DNA of 64,000 bases from Ailurus styani. Taxonomy: Eukaryota; Chordata; Mammalia; Carnivora; Ailuridae. The notes beneath the pieces are model-generated. The model was not told where the DNA came from. It searched no databases and worked only from the letters and a program-made list of their open reading frames with translations. Where the stretch lies: assembly GCA_002007465.1 (NCBI GenBank), contig LNAC01001866.1, forward strand, positions 1-64,000. The letters are read 5' to 3'. This document shows positions 1-10,573 of this stretch, in pieces. How positions within the stretch are numbered: the first letter of the stretch is position 1; each line of letters starts with the position of its first letter. The translations under genes and the position numbers were made by a program.

Positions 1-515
1 GGACTGATTTTCAAATTCTGAACAGACCTTCAAAATCTGGATACATTTGATTATGATGTATAATTTATTTTATGCATTGTTGGATTTGATTTGCTAACAT
101 TCTACTGAAGATTTCTGTGTCTACATTCATGATAGACACCAGTTACAGTTTTCCTTTTCAGTAATCTTTTATCTGCTTTTATATTAGAATGCTAACCTCA
201 AAGAATAAGATGCTAAGTCCTTTTCTTTCTGTTTAATGGAGGAGATAATGGAGAACTGATAGTATTTTTCCTTTAAATACTTGGTAGAATTCACCAGTGA
301 AATCATCTGGGCCTGCTGCACGTGGTATGTTCTTTTTTGGAAGCTTATCAGTTACTGATTCAAAAACTGTGTATGTGTATATAACTTATACGTATCATAT
401 ATCATGTTATACATATATGATATATATATAAATATGTAATTTCATCTAAGTTCTATCAATTTGTGAGTACATAATTATTCATAGTATTCTTTTTTTATCC
501 CTTGCCGGCAACAGG
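1..515 (-). mobile_element. Ancient L1 ORF2 fragment, antisense, running in from the left edge
   Basis: The plus strand reads like the reverse complement of the L1 ORF2 reverse-transcriptase region. It has the typical order of 'tagaattcaccagtgaaatc', a short phrase meaning 'conditional-on-strand' glycine/serine codons, and 'ttactgattcaaa'. Many substitutions and an AT-rich palindromic stretch near 360-440 show that it is old and non-coding. The element continues beyond the window edge, so its full length is unknown. The subfamily was not determined. Confidence 0.6.
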
Positions 516-1880
516 ACTAGTAGTAAAACAACTCTTTCATTTCATTTCTTTCCGTGACTGTGTTATTAAGTCTACAAATGACTCTGCTGCAGGTATTCTT
601 CACTTCTGTTACATTATTATTTTTTTATTTCTAGCATTTCCTTTTGAATCTTTCTTAGAGTTTTCATTTCCCTTCTTACACCACAGTTATTGTCTACTTT
701 TTCCTTTGGAGATCTTAACATATTAATCATAGTTTGTTTCCTAAATCTGTATTACATTTGAGTCAGTCAATGTTCCAATGAATGGCTTGTTTCTTCACAC
801 TGTGTTTTATCTTTGTTTTCTGCAACACCATGTAATTCAAAAGCAAACAAACAGAGAACAGTCTGAGAAAATACACTAAGGTAAATAGGCCTTCAGAGTA
901 AGGATTATGTAATCCTCACTAGGAATAGGCTTTAATATTTGGTATAGCTATAAGGGCCTGAGGTTTCGAATTTCTCTAGTGTCCTCATTTTTGTCTCCTT
1001 TCTTGACTTTGTATTTCCCTAAATCCTTTCCTCTGAAGAGGCCTTTCCTTGAAGGGTTTTCAGCTGTAATTCCCACCTATTTTACTGTAGTTACATTAGT
1101 ACTGTGGTAATATCTGGGAGAACATGAACATTCTAAAAATTTCTGATTAAATGTTGTTAGTACCTGTCTCCTTTTTTTTTAGTACCTGTGTCTTGAGACA
1201 CTGATCTTCACAAGTGTTTATCCATTGATTTATTTTTTTTTAAATGATTTTCTGACCTAAATGCTCCTTCCTCCCTTTCCTGGCTGCTGTGTTCTCAACC
1301 TATTTCTTTGTAGCCCTAAACCAGTTGATTATGGCCTACTCCCCACCCCACGTAGGTGAACGATCAAGACTAGCAGGAGTGGAGACAAAGTCTTGGTGAT
1401 GACAAAGGCTCTGGGTATATCACATGATGATTACTTTGCTCCCCACACCAGGATTGTAAGGGGCTACTTCTTGGATCCTTGTGAGAACCTGATGGGGCTC
1501 CTGAAGGTAAGCCAATGAAAGTGTAGGTACCCCTCTAAGACTGTGATCACCAGGTGATTCTCCAGCCACCAGTAACTCATCAAAGCACCATCTAAATATT
1601 CCTCTCACTTGATGGCTTCAGGGGTTTCTGCTCTAGGTAAGTACAGTTCATCTGGGACTCTCTGGATGCTACTATGTCTATAGATTCATGGGTTGCAGTT
1701 TGCCCTGAAACATCAGTTTTCTGATAGGTCCAAGGTAAACCATGCATTTTCAATTTGTCCAAATTTGTCTTCTTCTAAGATCTTGAGTGGGTATTCCCAA
1801 GCTCTTTACATGAGAGAGCTGAACTAAAACTCAAGATTAACCTTCCCACTGCTGAAAAAAGATATCACTTTAGATCTGAT
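516..1880 (-). mobile_element. Probable ancient L1/HAL1-like 5' region, antisense
   Basis: The stretch continues in the same orientation as the L1 piece to its left. Segments such as 'cttaacatattaatcatag' near 714 and 'ccccacaccaggattgtaa' near 1441 resemble reverse complements of the 5' part of old L1ME or HAL1 elements as I remember them. The similarity is patchy and the right boundary is uncertain. The 62-codon minus-strand frame at 1420-1608 is a by-product and not a gene. Confidence 0.4.
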
Positions 1881-3949
1881 TCTCTAGATCTAACCCATTT
1901 CCTAGGGGAAAGTTTTAAAATGAAAATAAAAGACCAGAGAGCTCTCAAATACTCTATAACATAATCATCGATGAAAAATAAGATTTGTCTTCACTGGCTA
2001 ACTTTATACAAGAAATTTCATAGTTACTCTTTGATTACTCAGAGACTGTATTCTTAGATAAGGCTATGTAACACTGTAATTTCATTAAAAGTCTGTCTTA
2101 AAATACAATTAACTGAAGTTAACATTTGTGAGTACTATACAAGATCCTGGAACACAATGAAATGCTTCAAGAAATTTACATGCATATCATTAAACATAAG
2201 ATATTTTCTGGCATTTATGTTTTATATAGTAGTACAAGAGTCTTGCCCTGCCAATAAAATCTATCCATTTTACTATAGTAATTCTAGTTATCAAACTTAT
2301 TACTATATCCACATGGCATGTGATTCCATATTCTTAATATTCTCCTTTTATCGAACAGAATTTATGAACTATTTCTAAGTTCAATAAAATACGCAATTTC
2401 CAACATAATTCACCATCAGGATAGAGTTATTATTTTGTAATATGTGCAAAGGAGTCTGAGCTTAAAATAACTTTTAAAAAAACTGTTATGAGAACAGGTA
2501 GTTTGAGGTCACGCTGTACCTAATTCAGGTACAAGATAGCATATGGCAACACTCTATGGATTGTTACGGTTGGTAAGCAGTAACATGGGACAATATTCTA
2601 TACTAAACTTACAATGATTGGAAAAGTTTTGGTCAATGCTTGGCCTTGAGTGGCATTACTCAGCTTTGCTGGGAGTATTGTTTGGAATTCTGTATATCTC
2701 CTAATGTGTTGCTGCAACTTGAACCATTAGGTTCAAACTTGAAATTTACATGTAGTGCCAGTCCACTGAACTATCTGCAATACTTGTGACTAAACTCTGT
2801 ATTTTCAATTCTTCCTCCTATCTCTAATCAAAACTTAGTGGTTATCTGGTATAGTCATCTCTTTAGACAAATGTCTGAATTTGAAAACAGACTCATACAT
2901 TTATACAAGTATTACTTAAAAATTGGTGAGTCTTTTGCATAGGTAAATTTGATACTAAAGCAAAAAAGGGCAAATTCATATTGTTAAGTGGAGACTCTCC
3001 ATGTGAAGTAATGAAATCTAATTTACCTAACTTGCTTCATACTTTAAAAAATCAGCAATATATCCAGTGGCAGAGACAATGTTTTTTCTTCTGGTTTTAT
3101 GCAGTGCCACTCACTTACTGCTAGGTTAAGCATCAAGTGAATTAACATGATTTAACAAATATGCCCAGCATTTTATATGGAATATAAAATCTAGAATATT
3201 ATACTGGTTTACAATCAGATGAAAGGAAAAGATATACATTTATAGAACACTTACCAAACAAGTTAATTCTGTATATATAAAATAAATACGTATTTTGTAT
3301 TAGAAATAAAATAATACAGTAACTAAAGATATTATCCATATTAAGAAGATATAAAATTACATTATTTACTAGTGTATTTATACAACAAGTTATTTAAAAA
3401 CAACAGCAACTGTAGAAATATCTTTCAGCTTTCTGACATTCAAAATACATTGCTGACTCATGATGGTCCATACAGGTCCTCTAATTAGGTGGAAAGAATT
3501 TTACCTCTAATTAGTTTGTGAAGGACTTAAAATTCTAATGGACAAATAATGCAAAACTTTTTACATTTACACATTTAACATCTCTTACAATTGCCATTGT
3601 TCCCTATTAGCTTTCCAGACCTAAACACAATGTTGCATATTTTACCTATTTCACAGAGCAGTCTTATTGCAAAGTTAGGATTTTAGTCACCAAATTAACA
3701 CATAAAGTTAAGTAATAATTATGGGACTTTGGCAGATTGAGCTCTATAGACTTCTCTTCCTGAATATTATAACAGATTAAGCAAACTAGTGGAACATGGG
3801 AACAGAAGAAAATATACAAATATATTAAAGGGTATTCACCAAAATCAACAGGGAATTTTATACTAATAAGAAAATGCTGAAGCAATTTCTATCAAAATTC
3901 CAAAGAAATAAACATTCCAGTTAGAATAAGTACTGATAACTATGCCTGG
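1881..3949. other. Unannotated AT-rich stretch
   Basis: I see no gene, RNA gene or confidently recognisable repeat here. The frames at 2157-2378 and 3664-3885 have no domain-like pattern, no plausible splice context and many rare-composition residues, so they are treated as chance. Confidence 0.5.
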
Positions 3950-4420
3950 AAAAAGCTAAAGCCAATGCAATAAGAAATGATTTTAATTGGCATAATTATT
4001 GGGAGAGACATATCATTTGGATTTGTGAATGAGATCACTGTATATAATAAAAACAAGAATACTGTGTAAAATCCCTAGAGTTATTAAGTAATTAAGGAGA
4101 TAAATAAAATTATAGTAAAATAATTATCTCACTAAATTTATACTAACCAGTTTCAAAAGGAAGTGCAGTTATTCTATTAGAAAACAGAGATAAAAGTTAT
4201 AAAAGATACAGGAACATACAAAATGAGAATGGGTCTTAAAAGAACCAAATCATATTATTAAAGATGTAAAATAAGTCTTGACCAAGTGGTGAAGCATAAA
4301 ATACTTTCTATGAGAATACTTAGTACTGTAAAGACATTAGTCCTTTGAATATTAACATTAAAAAGATTTTAAAAATGTAGAAACATTTACCTAGGAAATT
4401 AATGTAAAGCAATGAAAATT
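3950..4420 (+). mobile_element. Very degraded L1 ORF2-like sequence
   Basis: The phrase 'aaagccaatgcaataag' near 3958, followed by A-rich codon-like sequence, resembles the reverse-transcriptase part of an old L1 or HAL1 on the plus strand. Indels and stops are frequent. The call rests on pattern memory only. Confidence 0.35.
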
Positions 4421-4589
4421 ATTTCTATTCTATGGAGAATAGACATTTAGTTAATAAACATAACTCACCCTTGTATCTGAAAAATAGGTAACAATAAAGC
4501 TAGATCACTTATGTATCTGAGAAAAGTCATTACGAACCAAATCAAAAGAAATATGGAAAAATATTGCAACAAACGGCAACCAAAGAGTT

Positions 4590-5735
4590 AACATTCATAC
4601 CAAGTATTATTAACTACAGGCATTATTTGAGTAACAGATTTCTAGAACTTATTCATCTTGCGCAACTGAAACTTGATACCCATTGAACATTTCTTGATAC
4701 CCGTCTCCATTTCCCCCTCCTCCCAGCTTCTGGCAGCTCTCTGCTTCTACAGGTCTTACCATTTTAGATCATCTTACATAAGTGGAATCAGGCAGTATTT
4801 GTCCTCCTGTGACTGGTTTAGTAGTGTCCTCCATACTCATCCACTTTATTACATATGGCAATATTTCCCTCTTTCTTCAGGCTGAATAATATTTCACTGA
4901 AGGTACATACCACATTTTCTTTATCCATTTATCTGTCAATGGCCAGTTAGGTTGCCCCCTATCTTGGCTATTGTTAATAGTGCTACAATGAACAGGGAGT
5001 ACAGATATTTCTTTGAGATCCTGATTTCAATTCTTTTGGCTGTATCTGCTGGATCATACGGTGGTTCTATCTTTAATTTTTTTAGAAATGCCCATTCCAT
5101 TTTCTATGGTGTCTATACTATTTTATATTCCCACCAACAGTGTGTGTGGGTACTAATTTCTCCACATCCTTGCCAGGAAAAAAAAAAAGCTATCTTGGCA
5201 GGTATCTGTGAGATAGTATTTTATTGTGGATTTGATTTGCATTTTCTTGATGGTTAGTGACACTGAGTACCTTTTCATGTACCTGTTGGCCACCTGTATG
5301 TTTTCTTTGGGGAAATGTCTATTCAAGTTGCTAGCCGATTTTTAAATCAAGTTTTTAGGGGTTTTTGCTATTGAGTTGTAGGCTTTTCTTATATATTTTG
5401 AATATTAACCCCCGTCACATATATCATTTGCAAATATCTTCTCCCATTCCATAGGTTGCCTTTCAATTTTCTTAATTGTTTCCTTTGCTGTGCAAAAGCT
5501 TTTCAGTTTGAGGTAGTGTTATTTGTTTTTGATTTTGTGGCCTGTGCTTTTATTGTCATATCCATGAAAAAATTGTCACGACCAATGTCTTGAAATTTTT
5601 CCCCCATTTTCTTCCAGGAGTTTTACAGTTTCAGGTCTTACATTTAATTCTTTCATCCATTTTGAGATTATTTTTGTGTACACTATAAGATATACAAGGT
5701 TTCATTCTTTTGTATGTGGATAGCCTGTTGGTTTT
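4590..5735 (-). mobile_element. Old L1 (L1MA/L1MB-like) 3' end, antisense
   Basis: This is a continuous antisense match to the L1 3' UTR and ORF2 C-terminal end. Landmarks in order are 'gaacttattcatcttgcgca', 'ggctgaataatatttcactg' near 4880, 'cttggctattgttaatagtg' near 4963, 'attcccaccaacagtgtg' near 5129, 'ctgttggccacctgtatg' near 5283 and 'tttcaggtcttacatttaa' near 5630. The frame at 4952-5257 lies inside it and is not a gene. It ends abruptly near 5735, where plus-strand L1 sequence takes over, so the two pieces are probably one insertion with an inverted 5' part. Confidence 0.85.
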
Positions 5736-6032
5736 TTTTTTTAATATAGAACATTCTACCAAAACAGCAAAATATCCACTATTTTTAGGCACACATGAAA
5801 TATTCTCCAGGTTAGATCACAGAAAACAAGATCATAGATCTTATGATCATAGATCATAAAACAAATACTACAAACTTAAGAAGGAAATCATCCCAGATAT
5901 CTTTTCTGACTATTATGGAATGGAACTAGAAACCAATAGCAGAAGGAAAACTATAAAATTCACAAATACATAGAAATTAAAGAACAGATTCATGAACAAC
6001 CACTGAGCCAAATTAAATTAAAAAAATACTTT

Positions 6033-6430
6033 GGGGCACCTGGGAAGCTCAGTTGGTTAAGAGTCCAACTCTTGGTTTTGGCTCAGGTCACAATCTAATG
6101 GGTCATAATCTCATGGGTTGTAGGATCCCATCAGACTCTGCAGAGAGTCTGCTAGATGATTCTTTCTCTCTGCCTCTCTCCCAACTCATGAGCACGCACT
6201 CTCTCAAATAAATAAATCTTTTTTTTTTTAAGATTTTATTTATTTGACGAAGAGAGAGCACAGAGGAAGAGGGAGAGGGAGAAGCCAATTCCCTGCAGAG
6301 CAAAGAGCCCGATGCGGGGCTCCATCCCAGGACTGGGAGATCATGACCTGAGGTGAAGGCAGATGCTTAACCCACTAAGCCACCCAGGTGCTCCTCAAAT
6401 AAATCAATCTTAAAAAAAAAAAATAAAAGC
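6033..6430 (+). mobile_element. Older Can-SINE, interrupted by a second SINE in its tail
   Basis: The element starts 'ggggcacctgggaagctcag' (the tRNA-derived A-box end), continues through 'cagagagtctgctaga', and ends in an AAATAAAT tail. The tail is split: 'ctcaaataaataaatctt' sits at 6203-6220 and a near copy sits at 6394-6411 after the inner SINE, followed by poly(A). It inserted into the L1 ORF2 fragment. It is non-autonomous and was mobilised by L1. Confidence 0.85.
6221..6393 (-). mobile_element. Can-SINE nested in the tail of another SINE
   Basis: The reverse complement of a Can-SINE runs from the poly(T)/'aagattttatttatttg' tail to 'gccacccaggtgct' at the head. It is flanked by an 18-base target-site duplication with one mismatch (6203-6220 and 6394-6411), so it landed in the tail of the outer SINE and is younger. 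The body type ('agaggaagagggagagggag') is the older caniform form, not the mustelid form. Confidence 0.88.
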
Positions 6431-6494
6431 CTTGATACAGACTAAAACAAACCACAATTATACCAAAACTTATGCAATGTAGCAAAATAGTACT

Positions 6495-6881
6495 AAAAGG
6501 TAAGTTTATCGCAGTAAATGCCTACATTTAATAAGAAGAAAGGTATCAAATAAACAACCTAACCTTATACCTTAAGGAGCTAGAAAAAGAACAAACTAAA
6601 CTTACATTGGTTCTTTATGTGAAAGATTCACATAAAGAGGGTAGTGGTCCATACACCCCAAAGATTATTTAAAATGTGTGATNAAAAAAAAAAAAAAGGT
6701 AAGTTTATCGCAGTAAATGCCTACATTTAATAAGAAGAAAGGTATCAAATAAACAACCTAACCTTATACCTTAAGGAGCTAGAAAAAGAACAAACTAAAC
6801 TTACATTGGTTCTTTATGTGAAAGATTCACATAAAGAGGGTAGTGGTCCATACACCCCAAAGATTATTTAAAATGTGTGAT
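6495..6881. repeat. 188-base exact direct duplication around a single N (assembly join)
   Basis: Bases 6495-6682 recur at 6694-6881, separated by one N at 6683 and a short A run. The copies look identical although the surrounding L1 is old and diverged. The simplest reading is two overlapping contig ends placed side by side, not a real tandem repeat. Confidence 0.88.
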
Positions 6882-6884
6882 TTT

Positions 6885-8270
6885 TTTTTGTCCATTGTAT
6901 GCCAGATCCATAAAGCTAAACTAAGTGTGCTCTAAACATACATATCATTAGGCTGTTAATTATTCTAAGAGTTAAAATAGTGTTTTACAGTCAAGGAAGA
7001 GTTGAAATCAATAATACAGTATGTGTTGTTAATTATACTCACCTCATGCAAACTGTTGATATATTGGCCAGTGCATTTTTATAAAACCAATAAAGATAAA
7101 GAAACATCTACCTTCATTTTAATTACATATTAAATATACATATGTATTAGTGCATGCCCCTGGGACAAATGTGACTAAAACTTTCTCTTAGGCCAATGAT
7201 CCCTCATAAACAGAGATGGACTATTCTAGCCTTTGTTTTAAATGCACCTACTTGTGAGAAGCGTGTGTTTGGTTACTTATTATTTTATATATAAAAAAGT
7301 AATTTCATATGTATCAGCTTATTTAGATACTCATGACTTTTGTCATTGTTTATTTAATTTGTGGGAGATTTTAAACCTTCACTGCATCAATGCAATACTT
7401 TTTTGTTTATAATACACTTGTTGCTTATGTTGTGGCATGACAAAGCATCTCCATGGAAAATGAAAAGTAATCTACAGCCAAGGTTTCTATTAATTTCCAG
7501 AAGGAGATTTAATGAAAAGAGTAAAGGTTATACATATTGAGCTAGGGGTGCTTGAATTATTCTATTCATCCATGCTCTCAAGGACAAATTTTCTTATAAA
7601 GTCTCCAATATAATATGAATATACAGCTGTTAGAATTCTTGGTAAGGTAGGGTAAAAGCATTTTTTAAGTTCAGAGGTGCTGATTGTCTGAATAGGCAGT
7701 TTTATGTATTTTGTAAGGACAATATCCACTATTGTACTTAGTATTTTCCAGTTTGACATAAAATGATGGGGATTCTATCCTGAAGGCAATCATTTTCCAA
7801 ACAATGTCACAGTGTGAACCAAAATAATGAAAATGTCAACATTTCACACATCATTGATTCTTAATGTTTCTGAAGCTGTTTTTTAGTGTCCTGTGGCTAC
7901 AGGTAAAAAAAAAAATCACATCCTCTTTCTAGTACTTTTTTAACATCTTAACATCTCATGATTCATAGGAAGCAACAGTGTGGTATTTTGGTTGTTGTTT
8001 TGTTTTAAAGTTCATTCCATATCTGTTAGAATTTGTCATTTGTGATTTGATAAACTCAATACAGAAAGGATGTTCAGCATTGCAAGCTTCCAGAGCTAAA
8101 AGTAAAATTATTGAGCCAAACATAAATACAAAAACGATTAGCTAAAAGATGTTCTTTTTGGTATTGTTTATTTTAGGAAAACATATAAAACAATAAAAAA
8201 ATAATCTTTGTGTGAACTTATTTCATCAATGTGTGAAAAACTTCATGTTCTTTGGGAGGCTCTTCTCCCC
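6885..8270. other. Unannotated AT-rich stretch
   Basis: I see nothing I can name. The 65-codon minus-strand frame at 7562-7759 has no recognisable domain or splice context. Confidence 0.5.
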
Positions 8271-8279
8271 ACCCCCCAC

Positions 8280-8960
8280 AATGCTTCAGATACTAAGTCT
8301 GTGCTTTTCCATCTGACTTGCTTTTGCTAATGTGACAGCAGCAAACTTCATGAAAGTAGAGGTCCAAGAGAGCAGCTGCATGTTTTGTCATCACTCTTGA
8401 TCCTCTACTTTCTCTTTGAAAACTTGCTTGAGATCACACGTGCTCTTGGATCTGTCACAACCATGGGAACAAGCCCTATGTAGTATGTTGAAGGATTAAA
8501 GACCACATGCAACATAGCTGCATTTTTCACCTGAGGCTATTCTAGATCAGCTGGTCCAGAGTCAACCAATCAGGTCACCAGAGACACAAGAGAAGGCCTA
8601 CCTGATGTGAGTCAATCCCGGTCCAAATCAGCAGAACCATAAGACTAACTTATAGATCTATTCAAAATAATAAATGGCTATTACTTTATTTTTTAAAACT
8701 TTTATTTTTTTAAGACTTTATGTATTTATTTGACAGATAGAGAGAGATCACAAGTAGGCAGAGAGGCAGGCAGAGAGACAGGAGGAAGCAGGCTCCCCAC
8801 CGAGCAGGGAGCCTGACACGGGCCTCAATCCCAGGACCCTGAGATCATGACCTGACCCGAAGGCAGAGGCTTTAACCCACTGAACCATCCAGGTGCCCAA
8901 TGGCTATTACTTTAAGTCACTAAATTGTGGTGTATTTTTTATTCACCAAAAACTAATGGA
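8280..8960 (+). mobile_element. Ancient LTR, MaLR/MLT1-like, split by a SINE
   Basis: The order 'cttggatctgtcacaacca' near 8442, 'gtccaaatcagcagaacc' near 8621 and the end segment 'aaatggctattactttaagtcactaaattgtgg' (the last part seen only when the SINE is mentally removed) fits the 3' half of an old mammalian LTR of the MaLR group. A young Can-SINE interrupts it at 8689-8898. No partner LTR or internal region is nearby, so it would be a solo LTR or fragment. The family name is an inference. Confidence 0.5.
8689..8898 (-). mobile_element. Can-SINE, mustelid (SINEC_Mv-like) type
   Basis: It is full length in reverse orientation, with the tail 'gactttatgtatttatttga', the body 'cacaagtaggcagagaggc' and the head 'ccatccaggtgccc'. 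A perfect 16-base target-site duplication 'aatggctattacttta' lies at 8673-8688 and 8899-8914. Confidence 0.95.
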
Positions 8961-9444
8961 ATTAAGAATCTAAATAATTGAATATACTAGAATGTATTTC
9001 TACTACTGGATCATATGAGCTATTAAATATAATGTAAATATTTATATGTACATGTGTTAGGTATGCATAAGTACATATGCTAAAACAGAGTGAAAAGATA
9101 CAGATGAAGTTGATGACTAGTATTATCTCTGAGTGGAGGGATTAAGGAAGATTATCACTATCTTCATTTTGCTTCTCTACTGACACATACCAAATGAATG
9201 AAACCTGGAATGCATATGAGTTCTCTATCTCTGATTATCGAAATATCTTTGGTTCCAAGTTCCTGCTTTTGTTTGATTTGTCCATGTAATATGCTGACAG
9301 AGTAAGAAGTCATTCATATGATATAAACGTTGGAACACAGTTAAGACAGAAACACCCCATGTCAAAATTCCACTGTACTGGAAATACTTCTATTTTAAGG
9401 TATTTCTTTTACTTTAATGCACTGTCTCTAAAACATTTCTAGTT
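8961..9444. other. Unannotated stretch
   Basis: I see no gene or recognisable repeat between the old LTR and the next SINE. Confidence 0.45.
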
Positions 9445-9458
9445 AAATGGAGGGATTA

Positions 9459-9653
9459 GGGGCGCCTGAGTGGCTGAGTCATTAAGTGTCTGCCTTTGGC
9501 TCAGGTCATGATTCCAGGGTCCTGGGATCGAGCCCCACATCGGGCTCCCTGTTCTGCGGGAAAGCCTGCTTCTCCGTCTCCCACTCCCCCTGCTGGTGTT
9601 CCCTCTCTCGCCGTGTCTCTCTCTGTCAAATAAATGAATAAAATCTTAAAAAA
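9459..9653 (+). mobile_element. Can-SINE, older caniform type
   Basis: It begins 'ggggcgcctgagtggctgag' and ends with 'caaataaatgaataaaatct' plus poly(A). A perfect 14-base target-site duplication 'aaatggagggatta' lies at 9445-9458 and 9654-9667. Confidence 0.95.
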
Positions 9654-9734
9654 AAATGGAGGGATTAAAAGGGATTGAGAATTTTGACAGGTTACACATA
9701 TGTAACATATATGCCCAAATATGTCCCTTTCTAA

Positions 9735-9862
9735 AGAGCTAACAATAGTACCTACCTCATGTATTTCTTTTGAGGGCTTAAGGAGTAAAAATATACAAGT
9801 ATTTAGGACAGTGCCTAGTATACAGTGGTTACTGAACAAAAGTTAGCTTTTATTATGTAGCA
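9735..9862 (+). mobile_element. MIR fragment (3' part)
   Basis: The series 'agtacctacctcatg', 'ggacagtgcctagtataca' and 'gttagcttttattat' matches the end of the ancient mammalian MIR SINE in sense orientation. The 5' part may have been displaced by the SINE at 9459. There is no coding content. Confidence 0.65.
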
Positions 9863-10083
9863 TTCAACACTGCAGAGGGACTGATTTGTGCCACTACCAC
9901 AAATGACATTTTCATATGTGGACCCAGTAGGATAAGATCACTAAGGAAGCATATATAGATTGATAACACTTTAAGGCCAAAAGTTAGAACTCTGAAAGAC
10001 ATCAAAATGTAAGGACATTCAAAAGACAGATTATTACTCCAGTTACTTTCAGTTTTTGCAGTTACTTTTTCCTCATGCAATGC

Positions 10084-10085
<2 letters not shown>

Positions 10086-10147
<62 letters not shown>
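10086..10147. repeat. (AC)31 microsatellite
   Basis: This is an uninterrupted dinucleotide tract of 62 bases. The tract explains the Thr-His and Val-Cys runs in frames on both strands at 10056-10350, which are not genes. Pure tracts of this length usually vary between individuals. Confidence 0.98.
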
Positions 10148-10150
<3 letters not shown>

Positions 10151-10369
10151 ACCCAACAGCATGAATCCAAGATATTCTGAACCTGGCTATGGGTCAGAGA
10201 GCCAGGCTGTCCTTGCCTATGGCTGCAGTATCTGGAATTCAGTGGGTCATTTGTGAGGCCCTCAGCTTGGAATAAAGCCAAGCTGTGTGACATATGTCTG
10301 AAGTTGTTGGGTAGATATAGCAATTCCTTGGAACAGACAAGGAAGAACAAATTAAAGAGGTTTTATGCA

Positions 10370-10557
10370 GGGGTGCCTGGGTGGCTCAGTGGGTTACGCG
10401 TCTGCCTTCAGCTCAGGTCATGATCTTAGGATCCTGGGAACTAGCCCCTTGTCACGTCAGGCTCCCTGCTTCTCCTCCCTCTCCTCCCCACTTGTGATCT
10501 CTCTTGCTATCTCTGTCTCTGTCTCTCTCGCTCTCAAATACATAAAAATTAAAAAAA
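10370..10557 (+). mobile_element. Can-SINE, older caniform type
   Basis: The head is 'ggggtgcctgggtggctcag' and the tail is 'ctcaaatacataaaaatt' plus poly(A). The target-site duplication is 'aaagaggttttatgca' at 10354-10369 and 'aaagacattttatgca' at 10558-10573 (14 of 16 identical). The 71-codon frame across it is a SINE translation. Confidence 0.93.
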
Positions 10558-10573
10558 AAAGACATTTTATGCA

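Larger units (their letters stand above)
5745..6610 (+). mobile_element. Old L1 ORF2 (upstream part), plus strand, inverted partner of the preceding L1
   Basis: The plus strand reads as L1 ORF2 between the endonuclease and reverse-transcriptase domains. Markers are 'gaacattctaccaaaacagc' near 5750, 'tatcttttctgactatta' near 5898, 'aaattcacaaatacatag' near 5957 and 'cagtaaatgcctacattta' near 6512. A Can-SINE nest (6033-6430) interrupts it. In the full-length element this part lies upstream of the piece at 4590-5735, and here the two are head to head. That fits 5' inversion at the time of insertion, although a later inversion is possible. Confidence 0.75.

Noticed and set aside
360..440. AT-rich palindromic stretch
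   Set aside because: The arms are only about 10 bases of alternating A/T, which is expected by chance in such composition.
6495..6881. Tandem duplication as a real biological repeat
   Set aside because: The single N at the join, and the same pattern at five other sites, point to an assembly artefact.
10084..10350. Cys/Val-repeat and Thr/His-repeat frames
   Set aside because: They are translations of the (AC)31 microsatellite.
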